Source of the DNA: Mycobacterium sp.
Lineage (GTDB): Bacteria; Actinomycetota; Actinomycetes; Mycobacteriales; Mycobacteriaceae
Assembly: GCA_025965895.1 (NCBI GenBank)
Contig: JAOPWC010000173.1
Span: forward strand, 1 to 48,685
Direction of reading: 5' to 3'
DNA: 48,685 nt
The position numbers were made by a program, and so were the translations under genes. Below are positions 36,965 through 45,528 of the stretch, one piece after another (position 1 is the stretch's first letter; each line of letters opens with the position of its first letter). The notes beneath the pieces were generated by a model. It did not search any database, was not told where the DNA came from, and saw nothing but the letters and a program-made list of their open reading frames with translations.

Positions 36965-37226
36965 TTTCCTAGGAGTCGGGCAACGCCGATGCTGGCCTCT
37001 GTGTAGACGTTCGTTGAGGCGTCCGGTGCAAGGATGCGTTGCGTCCTCTTCTGCTGCGTGCCAGGCGATGTCGGTCAGGCGTGGCGGGCTGCCTCTTGAA
37101 CGAGTTGCACGCGCTTGAGCGTGGCCGTCGAGGTGCAAATGCGTTGCGGCAGGGTGAACTGCGTGATGGACCGATCCGTATTGGTCAAGTTCTCTGGGGT
37201 CCGTGCACGCCTGCTTGCGCACGACC

Positions 37227-38783
37227 TCAGGACAGATCGATCCAGACCGATTTGTACTGCGTGTAGTTCTCCATCACTTCCGGTCCACATTCGCGGCCGA
37301 ACCCCGAAGCCTTGTAGCCCCCGAACGGCGTGCTCGCGTCGAACATGTTGTAGGTGTTCACCCACACCGTTCCCGCCTGCAGCGCGCGTGCCACCCGGTG
37401 GGCCCGTTTGAGACTGAGCGTATGTATCCCCGAGGCCAGGCCGTAGTCGCTGTCATTGGCCAGCCGTATCGCCTCTTCCTCGGTGCTGAACGGGATGACC
37501 GTGAGTACCGGCCCAAAGATCTCCTCGCGGGCGATTCGCATCTGGTTCGTCGCCTCGGTAAAGATCGTCGGGAGGTAGTAGTAGCCCTTACCGTTAAGCC
37601 CGTCGGGTTGAAAAGGCTTGCCGCCCAGACTTAGACGGGCGCCGCCGTCCACCCCGTAGCGCACATAGTCGGAGACCTTTTCGAACTGGTTCACATCGGC
37701 CAGCGGACCAATCGTGGTGGTCGGATCGAGAGGGTTACCCGGGATTGTCTTGGAGGCGCGGGCGACCAACCGTTCGACGAACTCGTCGTGGATCGAGCGC
37801 TCGAGCAACATGCGCGAGCCGGCCACGCAGATCTCACCGCTGTTGAAGAAGATGGAAAACCAGGCGTGTTCGAGCGCGCTGTCGAGGTCGGCGTCGGCGA
37901 AAACGATATTCGCCGATTTGCCACCCAATTCCATGGTGGTCTTCTTCAGCGTCACGGCGGAACGGCGGATGATGCCTTTACCGACCGCCGTGGACCCGGT
38001 GAAGGCGATCTTGTTGACTGCGGGATGTTCGACCAATTGATTACCGAGCCGGCCACCCGGACCCGTAAGGAGATTGAACACACCTGTCGGAAGCCCGGCC
38101 TCCTCGATGATCTGGGCGATCCGGATCGCCGACAACGGTGCGATGGATGCCGGCTTGTGGATCACGCAGTTGCCAGCGGCCAACGCGGGGGCGATCTTCG
38201 TCGCGGACAACAGTAGGGGGAAGTTAAACGGCGTGATTGCCGCAACCACTCCCAATGGCTCGCGCTCGGTGTAATTCAGGCCAGCCACAGCAGTCGGAAG
38301 GGTGGTCGGTGATGGGCCGCCGCGCGTGGATCCCTCAAGCTGCGTGGCTATTCCCGCGTAGTAGTGAAAAAGCTGCGCTGTCATCGGCACGTCTATCGCC
38401 CGGGCCATCGCGATCGGTTTGCCCATATCGATGGCCTCCAGGTAGGCCAGTTCGTCGAGGTTCTGTTCGATGAGTTCGGCAATGCGGCGCAGGACTTTTG
38501 CCCGTGCATGGATATTCAGGCCCGGCCACGGGCCCTCGTCGAACGCGGTGCGGGCAGCCGTGACGGCGGCCTCAACATCGCTTTCGGTCGCCTGCGCAAC
38601 CGTCGTGATCTCTGATTCGTCGATCGGGGTGATCGTCGGCGCGGTTACACCATCCGATGCTTCCCGCCAAACGCCGTTGATGTAGAGCTGGCCAGGCTCA
38701 ACCGCCGGGGCAGCGGTCGGAGGCTGGGGCACTACCGTCGGGGCCATTTCGTCTCTGGTGGGTTTTGATAGCTGGTTGACCAT
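37227..38783 (-). CDS. Aldehyde dehydrogenase (betaine/aromatic aldehyde type)
   Basis: 518 residues. AITPFNFPLLLSATKIAPAL for cofactor binding, FTGSTAVGKGI, the Glu motif TMELGGKSANIVFADADLD, nucleophile Cys in FFNSGEICVAGSR (GQ is more usual than GE here), and the end PFGGYKASGFGRECG. A Pro/Ala-rich 35-residue N-terminal stretch precedes the fold. It oxidises an aldehyde with NAD(P)+. The ATG at 38783 is chosen because AGGAG lies 9 bases upstream. Only weakly like the 10386 dehydrogenase. It lies downstream of a second copy of the MarR-type operator (39130-39158), so it may be induced with the decarboxylase genes. Confidence 0.9.
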   Translation of the reverse strand: MVNQLSKPTRDEMAPTVVPQPPTAAPAVEPGQLYINGVWREASDGVTAPTITPIDESEITTVAQATESDVEAAVTAARTAFDEGPWPGLNIHARAKVLRRIAELIEQNLDELAYLEAIDMGKPIAMARAIDVPMTAQLFHYYAGIATQLEGSTRGGPSPTTLPTAVAGLNYTEREPLGVVAAITPFNFPLLLSATKIAPALAAGNCVIHKPASIAPLSAIRIAQIIEEAGLPTGVFNLLTGPGGRLGNQLVEHPAVNKIAFTGSTAVGKGIIRRSAVTLKKTTMELGGKSANIVFADADLDSALEHAWFSIFFNSGEICVAGSRMLLERSIHDEFVERLVARASKTIPGNPLDPTTTIGPLADVNQFEKVSDYVRYGVDGGARLSLGGKPFQPDGLNGKGYYYLPTIFTEATNQMRIAREEIFGPVLTVIPFSTEEEAIRLANDSDYGLASGIHTLSLKRAHRVARALQAGTVWVNTYNMFDASTPFGGYKASGFGRECGPEVMENYTQYKSVWIDLS

Positions 38784-38788
38784 GTCAA

Positions 38789-39106
38789 TCATCTCCTGTC
38801 TGTAGGTGCGACTGCCTCTGCGAGCCTGACGCTGGCGAATGGCGCGACGAGCTCTTCGGCCTCTGGGCTGATCTCCGCCAGCTTGGGTTTGCGGGTGAGG
38901 CCGACGCGAGAAACGATCCACGTGGCGGTCGGATCTGACCATGCTGTCGGAACCACTGCGTCTCGGTCAGCGTGTCGTTGACGGGTCGGAACGCGACTCC
39001 GAGTTCGTTCTGTGCCCGCGCCAAAACTGATCCGTTGCCGGTCCCCGTCGATCAGCAGGCGGGTTCCTCGCGCCGAGACCAGTGCCGGTTGCCCCCAAGT
39101 CCACAT
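38789..39106 (-). pseudogene. Extended-SDR-like remnant with two frame changes
   Basis: From the ATG at 39106 the frame reads MWTWGQPALVSARGTRLL. Then another frame carries ARAQNELGVAFRPVNDTL and TETQWFRQHGQ, which resemble the C-terminus of dihydroflavonol reductase-like extended SDRs. The first frame resumes with LTRKPKLAEISPEAEELVA to the stop at 38789. Two frame changes in 300 bases indicate decay. It sits between the copied operator and the aldehyde dehydrogenase. Identification is weak. Confidence 0.4.
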
Positions 39107-39127
39107 CCGGGCCTCCTTCGAAGACAT

Positions 39128-39197
39128 CAGTTCGAGCACAAACGGTATGAGCTCAAACTGTAACACCATTGTTTTCCGGCCGCAAGGTTGGAACTGA
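39128..39197 (-). promoter_or_regulatory. Inverted second copy of the marR-ubiX operator region
   Basis: About 70 bases matching the reverse complement of 41944-42014: shared CAGTTCGAGCAC, a GTATGAG core, ATTGTTTTC and GGCCGCAAGGTTGGAACTGA. It contains an imperfect 13-3-13 dyad (39130-39158) with half-sites GTTCGAGCACAAA and, inverted, GTTTGAGCTCATA, like the MarR-type operator. In this orientation it would control the leftward remnant and aldehyde dehydrogenase. Confidence 0.65.
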
Positions 39198-39319
39198 CGG
39201 GGTCGGTGGTGCCGATCTGCACTCGGGGGTGGTTCGCGTCTATCGGCCAGGAAGGTGGGTGTTCGATGATTCGCCGCCGCTGGATATCGGCCAGCTGCCA
39301 GTCCTGCAGATCGGCGAAT

Positions 39320-39700
39320 GTGAGGCCGTTCGATTACGACTTCATTGTCTGCAGATCGGGCTCGTCCGGCTCGGTCGTGGCGCGTCGTCTCGCCGAAAGC
39401 CCGGATGTCAGTGTGCTGTTGCTTGAGGCCGGCGGCGGCGATGACGTACCCCAGGTGATGAGGGCAGAACAGTGGCCGCTGAACCTGGGCAGCGAGCGGG
39501 ACTGGAACTTTGCGGCCCGACCCAACCCTCACCTCAACGGCCGCTCCATTCGTTACGACATGGGCAAGGGCTGGGCGGCGGATCCAGCATCAATGTGATG
39601 ATTTGGGCCCGCGGCACAAAAACGATTGCGACTTCTTCGCCGCCGAAGCCGGCCACAAGGCATGGAGCTATGGGTCGGCGCTGAACATCTACCGGTGTCG
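39320..39700 (+). pseudogene. GMC oxidoreductase, N-terminal fragment
   Basis: From the GTG at 39320: VRPFDYDFIVCRSGSSGSVVARRL (FAD motif, first Gly changed to Arg-Ser), ESPDVSVLLLEAGGGDDV and NPHLNGRSIRYDMGKG. Near 39572 a base is missing; the next frame gives LGGGSSINVMIWARG and FFAAEAGHKAWSYGSALNIYR, then homology ends at about 39695. The remaining roughly 400 residues are absent. It differs from the GMC gene at 26345 where the two overlap (SSINVMIWARG against SSLNGMIYIRG), so they are not halves of one gene. Confidence 0.8.
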
Positions 39701-39730
39701 GTGTCGGTGGTAGGGCCTAACCTGCTCGGA

Positions 39731-40609
39731 GTGAACCGGACCGACCGGCTGTACGCGATCGTCGAGGACCTCCGCGCGATCGCCCCGCGCACCCGCAGCG
39801 CCCGTCACCTCGCCGCAAAGTACGAGGTCAGCATCCGCACCATCGAACGTGATCTCAGCGCGCTACAGCAGGCCGGCGTGCCGATCTATGCGGAAACCGG
39901 CCGCACCGGCGGCTACGGCCTCGACAAGGCAATGACGTTGCCTCCGCTCAACTTCACCCCGGCCGAGGCTGTGGCCGTCGCGGTGGCGCTGCACAGCGCC
40001 GACGGGTCGCCACTACACCGCGCCGCCCGTAGCGCGCTCCGCAAGATCATCGCCGCTATGCCGGCGGCCCAGGTGCCGGCGGCGGCTGAGCTGGCCGACC
40101 GTGTGCGGTTCCTGTTTCCGGCCGACGGCACCGGCAGCGACGGCTTCGCAATGTCAACGCCGGATCCGGTACCGCTCCGTGCCGCGGTCGAGGAAGCAGT
40201 CGTGCGGCGTCGGGTGCTGCGGCTCGTCTACCGCGACAAGCAGGGTGAGATCAGCGAGCGAGAGGTGGAACCCACCACGTTCGTGGCCGGCAGGCAGGGC
40301 TGGTATATAGCGGGCTGGTGTAGGTTGCGCGCCGAGGTGCGCGTGTTCCGCCTCGACCGCATACTCGATGCCACCGACACTGGGGAGCAGGCTCCAGCCC
40401 GCTCGCAGCTGCGGGCTGACGCCGCATACGCGGCCCCTCTACGTCGCGCAGTCAGTGACGCTGGCTTAGCAGTAGTTTCGGTGAGGTTCAACGGTCGCCG
40501 GCGATCGGTGTTCGTTTCCTGGTCAGTCAGGCCGGTGGCCGAGCTGTGCCAGATCGCGGTAGCTGCGGTGACACCGGTGAATACCCCCGCGGGGCTGCGT
40601 GCACTCTGA
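39731..40609 (+). CDS. YafY-type WYL-domain transcriptional regulator
   Basis: 292 residues. DeoR-like helix-turn-helix (TDRLYAIVEDLRAIAP, SIRTIERDLSALQQAG), a TGRTGGY wing, then the WYL domain (RLVYRDKQGEISEREVEP, GWYIAGWCRLRAEVRVFRLDRI). Regulators of this type often stand next to a single VOC gene and control it; a VOC gene lies 350 bases downstream. GTG 39731 is the start by homology; no strong ribosome binding site is seen. The last 25 residues do not fit the family's usual helix, so the end may have been altered by recombination. Confidence 0.85.
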   Translation: MNRTDRLYAIVEDLRAIAPRTRSARHLAAKYEVSIRTIERDLSALQQAGVPIYAETGRTGGYGLDKAMTLPPLNFTPAEAVAVAVALHSADGSPLHRAARSALRKIIAAMPAAQVPAAAELADRVRFLFPADGTGSDGFAMSTPDPVPLRAAVEEAVVRRRVLRLVYRDKQGEISEREVEPTTFVAGRQGWYIAGWCRLRAEVRVFRLDRILDATDTGEQAPARSQLRADAAYAAPLRRAVSDAGLAVVSVRFNGRRRSVFVSWSVRPVAELCQIAVAAVTPVNTPAGLRAL

Positions 40610-40963
40610 TCTTCGACGTCGAGTTGGCCTGCCTATGCGGGTTTGGTGGACCCACTCGATCCCTGACCTGGGGGGCCGAGGTTTGCCGATGCGGTAGGTC
40701 TTGTCCTTGGGGTCGGACCGGACCGACCGCGTCGGTGCGCCCGGCAACGGGCGGCCTCCCACGCCTGTTCCAACGCTGGTCTCAATGGCCTCCACGAGCT
40801 TCCTCGGCGAGCCGCGTCAGCAGATGCGGCGATACACGCGAGCGGTTGTGTCGCTGATCACGGCCGCAAAAACGGAATTAACTCCGAAACACCGACAGGG
40901 GGCTGTCGCGGCCAAGCGCGAGCATGGCGCCACCACAACGACACACCAATGGAGGCAGCATCT
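40610..40963. other. Stretch without a recognisable gene
   Basis: 350 bases, locally very GC-rich (CCTGACCTGGGGGGCC). A minus-strand frame (40523-40795) contains PKDKTYRIGKPRPP but matches no family I know. GGAGGCAGC near 40950 is the ribosome binding site of the VOC gene. Confidence 0.35.
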
Positions 40964-41332
40964 ATGACCACATCCGGCACCATGGCCTGGTTTCAGATCG
41001 GCACCACCGACCCCGACGCGGCAAAGAAGTTCTACGGCGACCTGTTCGGCTGGAGCTTCGCGCCCGACCCGAACAGCGGCGGCCGCTACCACAATGTCAG
41101 CTACCCCGGAGTCGAACACCCGAGCGGCGGCATCGTCGATACCGGTGACGCACAGCCCAACCACGCGATCTTCCTCGTGCAAGTGAATGATGTCGCCGCC
41201 ACCGTCGCCGCGGCGGAGGGACTGGGCGGCAAGGTGCTCGTACCGCCCACCAGCACACCGAACGGCCTCACATTCGCCGATCTGCAGGACTCGGCAGGCA
41301 ACCATTTCGGCGTCTTCACTCCCCCCGTGTAG
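40964..41332 (+). CDS. VOC-family protein (glyoxalase-like)
   Basis: 122 residues, one VOC module: AWFQIGTTDPDAAKKFYGDL, FGWSFAPDP, PNHAIFLVQVNDVAAT and LQDSAGNHFGVF. Proteins of this short type are usually of unknown function; a metal site is not obvious because only some of the ligand positions are filled. ATG 40964 is preferred over 40949 because GGAGG is correctly spaced. The WYL regulator upstream is its probable controller. Confidence 0.85.
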   Translation: MTTSGTMAWFQIGTTDPDAAKKFYGDLFGWSFAPDPNSGGRYHNVSYPGVEHPSGGIVDTGDAQPNHAIFLVQVNDVAATVAAAEGLGGKVLVPPTSTPNGLTFADLQDSAGNHFGVFTPPV

Positions 41333-41484
41333 CCGTAAAGCCAGGCTATCCGTCGAACCTGTCACCAGCGCTATGGGTACACCGCTGGTGGCAGCTTCGA
41401 CGCCCCGGCCTGGGCGGCCGACATCCGCCTAGCCGAACTCGGGGATTTCATTGGCCGCAAATCGGTGCGGTCCACCAGGGCTGC

Positions 41485-41931
41485 TCACTGGGGCTGGTTC
41501 GGCTCTAATACGCGAACAAGTAATTGTTTCAGCTGTCCCCACTCCTCGGTAGAAAGTCCGGACACAATCAGCTCCTCCGCGCGCCGCGCCTGAGACATCG
41601 TCTTGTCGAGCACCCGCACGCCCTCCTCGGTGATGGTGATGAGCCTGCGCCGACGGTTGCCGGGGTCAGCACTTGCCTCCACAAGGCCGTCTCGGCGTAG
41701 GCGGTCGATGATGTACGTGCCGGTGGCCTTGTCAACGCCCAAGCGTCCTCCGATCGTCTGCTGGTCCAGCGTGTCCCCTTCCCTTAGCACCATGAGCACT
41801 GCGAATTGCGCCGTTGTCACGCCAGTGGTGACCGTCGCCGCCCAGCAGGCCGTGACCCGCTGTGAGAACCTGCGCACCAGGTGAATTGTCGAGGGCCTCC
41901 CATCAGGCCATCCCAGCACGCCCTCGACCAT
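41485..41931 (-). CDS. MarR-family transcriptional regulator
   Basis: 148 residues. Winged helix-turn-helix with TAQFAVLMVLREGDTLDQQT, IGGRLGVDKATGTYIIDRL, RDGLVEASADPGNRRRRLITI (the wing, with the DxRxR-like segment), and C-terminal dimerisation helix KTMSQARRAEELIV. MarR proteins repress divergent genes and release DNA on binding phenolic ligands. It is divergent from ubiX/ubiD-like genes, with an inverted repeat in the 110-base gap. ATG at 41931 is chosen over GTG 41937 because GAGAGG is 8 bases from it. A phenolic acid inducer is likely (inference). Confidence 0.9.
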   Translation of the reverse strand: MVEGVLGWPDGRPSTIHLVRRFSQRVTACWAATVTTGVTTAQFAVLMVLREGDTLDQQTIGGRLGVDKATGTYIIDRLRRDGLVEASADPGNRRRRLITITEEGVRVLDKTMSQARRAEELIVSGLSTEEWGQLKQLLVRVLEPNQPQ

Positions 41932-41943
41932 CGTCACGTCCTC

Positions 41944-42014
41944 TCAGTTCCAACCTTGCGGCCTGAAAACAATATTAGTATAGTTCGAACTCATACAGTA
42001 CGTGCTCGAACTGA
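41944..42014. promoter_or_regulatory. marR-ubiX intergenic operator
   Basis: Contains an imperfect 13-3-13 dyad at 41983-42011: GTTCGAACTCATA, CAG, TACGTGCTCGAAC (10 of 13 pairs). The AT-rich ATATTAGTATAGT just left of it is the best candidate -10 region. Size and position suit a MarR dimer site that blocks ubiX transcription. A copy in inverted orientation lies at 39128-39197. Confidence 0.65.
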
Positions 42015-42042
42015 GAGGTTCGTTGAAAACAAGGAGGCCCAG

Positions 42043-42636
42043 ATGCGGCTTGTGGTCGGGATGACCGGGGCGACGGGCGCGGCAATCGGCATTCGCCTGC
42101 TGGAGGTGTTGGGCGCGCTGGGCGTCGAGACTCACTTGGTGCTCAGTCGGTGGGCCAAGGCGACCATCGAGATGGAGACCGGCCACACCGTGCGCCAAGT
42201 GCAGGCGCTGGCCACGCGGTGCTACGGACACCAAGAGCAAGCCGCGGCAATCTCGAGTGGCTCCTTCCTAACGGACGGCATGATCGTCGCACCGTGCAGC
42301 ATGAAGACGTTGGCCGCGATCCGTGTCGGCTACAGCGAGGGCCTGATTACGCGCGCCGCCGACGTCAGCCTCAAGGAACGCCGCCGACTCGTCCTAGTCC
42401 CCCGCGAGACGCCGCTCAGCGCGATTCACCTGGAGAACATGCTCGTCCTCGCCCAGATGGGAACAGTCATCGTGCCGCCCATGCCCGCCTTCTACAACCG
42501 TCCCGAGGGGCTGTCCGACATCGTCAACCACACGGCCGCGCGGGTGCTCGACCAGTTCGGGCTGGACAACGACCTAACCACGCGCTGGGAAGGTCCCAGC
42601 ACAGCGCGTACCGCTAAGAAGGAGCACACCGCATGA
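42043..42636 (+). CDS. ubiX: Flavin prenyltransferase (UbiX/Pad1-like)
   Basis: 197 residues. VVGMTGATGAAIGIRLLEVL is the FMN-binding start, ISSGSFLTDGMIVAPCSMKTLAAI the prenyl-phosphate region, SLKERRRLVLVPRETPLSAIHLENM and MPAFYNRPEGLSDIV the C-terminal signature. UbiX-type enzymes attach a dimethylallyl group to FMN to make prenyl-FMN, the cofactor of UbiD decarboxylases. AAGGAGG precedes the ATG at 42043. The stop overlaps the next start (ATGA). The pair is probably catabolic, so the symbol marks family, not ubiquinone synthesis, which mycobacteria lack. Confidence 0.93.
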   Translation: MRLVVGMTGATGAAIGIRLLEVLGALGVETHLVLSRWAKATIEMETGHTVRQVQALATRCYGHQEQAAAISSGSFLTDGMIVAPCSMKTLAAIRVGYSEGLITRAADVSLKERRRLVLVPRETPLSAIHLENMLVLAQMGTVIVPPMPAFYNRPEGLSDIVNHTAARVLDQFGLDNDLTTRWEGPSTARTAKKEHTA

Positions 42637-44102
42637 AGCACTTCACCGATTTGCGCGGCTACATCGACGCCCTGGATGAACTCGGCGACCTCGTGCGGAT
42701 CACCCGCGAAGTCGACGGCGACCTGGAGAGCGCCGCGATCACCCGGCGCAGCTACGAACTGCGCTCCCGCGCTCCACTGTTCGAGAACATCCACGGCGCG
42801 CGGCCCGGGTTCCGGGTCTTCGGCGCCCCGGCCGCCCTGTCCTCACGCGCCGACGCACCGTACGCCCGCGTCGCGCTCTCCCTCGGTCTGCCGCCCCAGA
42901 GCAGTGGCCAGGAGATCGTCGAGGCACTGCTCGCCGCCCGCTACGCCGCCCCTGTGCCGCCCGTACTCGTCGACCCGTCCACAGCGCCCTGCCGGCAGAA
43001 TGTCTTGCGCGATGACCAGGCCAGCCTGGACCGCTTCCCGATCCCGATGGCGCACGAGCACGACGGCGGCCGCTACGCGAACACCTGGGGCACCCTGATC
43101 GTCAAGACCCCCGACGGTTCCTGGGTCAACTGGTCGATCACCCGGGTCATGAAGGTTGACGGCAAGCGGATGACGGGCCCGATCGTCGCGCCGCAGCACC
43201 TCGGCGTCGTGTGGGAGCAGTGGGTGGCACGCGGTGAGCCGATGCCCTTTGCCCTCGTTCAGGGCCCCGAGCCGGCCATCTCCTGCGTCTCCGGCATCCC
43301 GGTACCTGCCGGGGTGAACGAAGCCGACTACCTCGGGGCGCTGTTGGGTGAGCCGGTGCAACTCGTCAAAGCCCTCACCGTCGACCTGGAGGTCCCCGCA
43401 ACCGCAGAGATCGTCATCGAGGGCCACGTGTCCCTCGAACGCGACTCCCGGGAGGGCCCGTTCGGTGAGTACGCCGGCTATCTGGGAACCGCGACATCGA
43501 TGCAGCCGACCTACCACGTGGAGGCCATCACCCACCGTGACGCCCCGATCTGGCCGCTGGTCGCCGAAGGCCGCCCAGTCGATGAATGTCACACCATCAT
43601 GAGCATCGGTTACTGCGCTGACGCCATCGTGTGTCTGCGCGAGGCGGACCTACCGGTGAACACCGTGTGGGCACCCCCCGAGCCCGCCGGACACTGGTAT
43701 GTCGTTATCGCGCCCTCCGACTGGCGCGACCGGCTGCCCGGGGTCAGCAGCGAGGAATACGCCCGCCGAGTCGGCGAAGCGCTGTTCGCCACCAAACCGA
43801 TGGCCATGGTGCCCAAGCTCATCCTGCTTGACGATGACATCGACCCGACCAACCTCGGCGAACTGACCTGGGCCATCGCCACCCGCGTACACCCGACCCA
43901 GCGACATGTGGTCCTCGAAGATCGACCCATAGCCTTCGTCGTCCAATCGTTCACCGAGGAGGAGTACGCCGCCGGCCGTGGTTCCAAAGTTGTGTACGAC
44001 GGCCTCCAACCTCCAATAGGAGCGGGCCGACTACTACACAGCTCGTTCGCCCAGGCCTACCCCGCCGAGCTGCGCAAGCATGTGATCGAGCATTGGCAGT
44101 AA
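42633..44102 (+). CDS. ubiD: Prenyl-FMN-dependent decarboxylase (UbiD family)
   Basis: 489 residues, usual for the family. MKHFTDLRGYIDALDELGD, NWSITRVMKVDGKRM (cofactor phosphate and metal contacts), RDSREGPFGEYAGYLGT with the conserved Arg and Glu of the active site, and RVHPTQRHVVLEDRPIAF. It decarboxylates (or carboxylates) an aromatic or heteroaromatic acid using prenyl-FMN made by the coupled upstream enzyme. MarR control and nearby dioxygenase and FAH genes point to a hydroxybenzoate-like substrate; pyrrole carboxylate or other acids remain possible. Confidence 0.93.
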   Translation: MKHFTDLRGYIDALDELGDLVRITREVDGDLESAAITRRSYELRSRAPLFENIHGARPGFRVFGAPAALSSRADAPYARVALSLGLPPQSSGQEIVEALLAARYAAPVPPVLVDPSTAPCRQNVLRDDQASLDRFPIPMAHEHDGGRYANTWGTLIVKTPDGSWVNWSITRVMKVDGKRMTGPIVAPQHLGVVWEQWVARGEPMPFALVQGPEPAISCVSGIPVPAGVNEADYLGALLGEPVQLVKALTVDLEVPATAEIVIEGHVSLERDSREGPFGEYAGYLGTATSMQPTYHVEAITHRDAPIWPLVAEGRPVDECHTIMSIGYCADAIVCLREADLPVNTVWAPPEPAGHWYVVIAPSDWRDRLPGVSSEEYARRVGEALFATKPMAMVPKLILLDDDIDPTNLGELTWAIATRVHPTQRHVVLEDRPIAFVVQSFTEEEYAAGRGSKVVYDGLQPPIGAGRLLHSSFAQAYPAELRKHVIEHWQ

Positions 44103-44347
44103 ATACCGTCGCACAATCAAGACACCAATGGGCAGCAGCAATCAGGATCGGATAACGATGACTCCAGCGAACGAATACCGGGTGCCGGCAGTCGTTGGCC
44201 GATTACCTGCGCGCGTAACGGCTTGCGAGCCGAAACCCAGAACCGGCTATCTGGAGGGCGACCATCACGCGAGGCCGGGCCGGGACGAGTCGTGCTCGCG
44301 GGCGCTGACAAATCCAGAACCAACCAACGAGCAGTGGGATAAACACC
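44103..44347. other. Short gap after the ubiD-like gene
   Basis: 245 bases. A 77-residue plus-strand frame (44128-44361) is rich in Pro, Arg and Glu and has no family or clear ribosome binding site, so it is not called. No terminator-like hairpin was recognised. Confidence 0.3.
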
Positions 44348-44476
44348 ATGACGGCGAATAAGCGTGTCCTCTCTGAGGTCTTGGCAGCCGCGGTTGGTGG
44401 GGGTGCGATCGCTGTCGCACCGGGTAGCTGGTTGCCGACACAACAAAACTTTCCGGCACCGTCATCGACCGGCTAA
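44348..44476 (+). CDS. Possible short secreted peptide or gene stub
   Basis: 42 residues: MTANKRVLSEVLAAAVGGG, then AIAVAPGSWLPT and a Pro/Ser-rich end. A Lys-Arg start followed by an Ala/Val-rich stretch resembles a signal sequence. It could be a small exported peptide or the truncated start of a secreted protein. Lies between ubiD and the HSL-type hydrolase on the same strand. Weak evidence. Confidence 0.28.
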   Translation: MTANKRVLSEVLAAAVGGGAIAVAPGSWLPTQQNFPAPSSTG

Positions 44477-44515
44477 GCGACCCAGCCACTTACACCCCAA
44501 AAGGTAGGGACCCTC

Positions 44516-45495
44516 ATGTCAGTTTTGTCCATGCCGCGTCTTGCCGACCCCCTGACGCGGCTCTTCGCAACGGTAGTCGGCACCACACCAAGCGCTAATC
44601 TCCGATTCCCTGAGATCAGCGGTCGCACCACGGATGCCTCTGTGCCGACCCGCCACGGTGAGGTCACTGCGACGATCTACCACCCGCCCCTCGACGCGGA
44701 GGCCACACCACCGGTGTATCTCAATGTCCACGGGGGTGGGTTCGTCGTCGGACATCCCGAGCAGGACGACCCTTGGTGTCGCTACCTTGCCTCCCGCGCC
44801 AAGTCGTAGTGGTCAACGCGGATTACGCGCTGGCACCGCAGCGGCGCTTCCCGGTTCCGGTCGAGCAGATCTATGACGTTCTGCAGTGGGCCGCGACCGT
44901 CACACGAGACTGGGACGGCAGCAGGCTGTGCGTCGGTGGGCAGAGCGCCGGTGGCAACCTGTCCGCCGCCGCGGCTCGACTCGCCCTCGAGAATTGCGGC
45001 CCCCAGATCAAACTCCAAGTACTGCACTACCCGCCGCTGGACCTTGTCACCAGGGCTAAAGACAAACACGCCGCCGGCGGCCGCAAAGCAGTCTTGCGTC
45101 TGTGGATGGGCGATGTCCTCGACACCGCTTACATCCCAGACCCCGAACAGCGACGTGACCGCCTGGCCTCGCCGGCATGGGGAACCAACGGCGACAACAT
45201 CAAAGGCGTCGCACCCGCTCTGGTCATCACCGCCGAACTGGACCGCCTTCACGACGAAACCGCCGCATATGCCCGCAAACTCGATGCCGCTGGCTCCCTC
45301 GTCGAGTATCGCGATGTCCTTGGAGTCGACCATGGTTACAACATCCTCGGCGACTCCAAGGGAATCACCCGGCAGATCTACGACTCCATTGCCGATCATA
45401 TGGCCGCCCCACGAGAAGTCATTCCGATAACCACCGTGGCCGTGGCTGGAACCGCACTATCGCTGTCAGACGACACCCGACTCACTACCCAGTGA
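44516..45495 (+). pseudogene. HSL-family alpha/beta hydrolase, one-base frameshift
   Basis: ATG 44516 leads to VYLNVHGGGFVVGHPEQDD, the HGGG oxyanion motif of hormone-sensitive-lipase-type esterases. Near 44800 the frame breaks (SRAKS, stop), and the family continues in another frame: VVVVNADYALAPQRRFPVP, nucleophile GQSAGGNLSA, ELDRLHDE (Asp) and VDHGYNIL (His) to 45495. About 325 residues if repaired. If the indel is real, neither part is a working esterase. It precedes the VOC dioxygenase gene by 33 bases, so the three genes 44516-47184 may form one transcript. Confidence 0.83.
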
Positions 45496-45528
45496 AAACC
45501 CAAGCACCGACAAGTGGAAGGAATCGAC

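Noticed and set aside
26345..39700. The two GMC fragments as halves of one split gene
   Set aside because: They overlap over the signature region and differ there (SSLNGMIYIRG against SSINVMIWARG), so they come from different genes.
40523..40795. Possible insertion-sequence remnant behind the WYL gene
   Set aside because: No transposase motif or terminal repeat could be identified.
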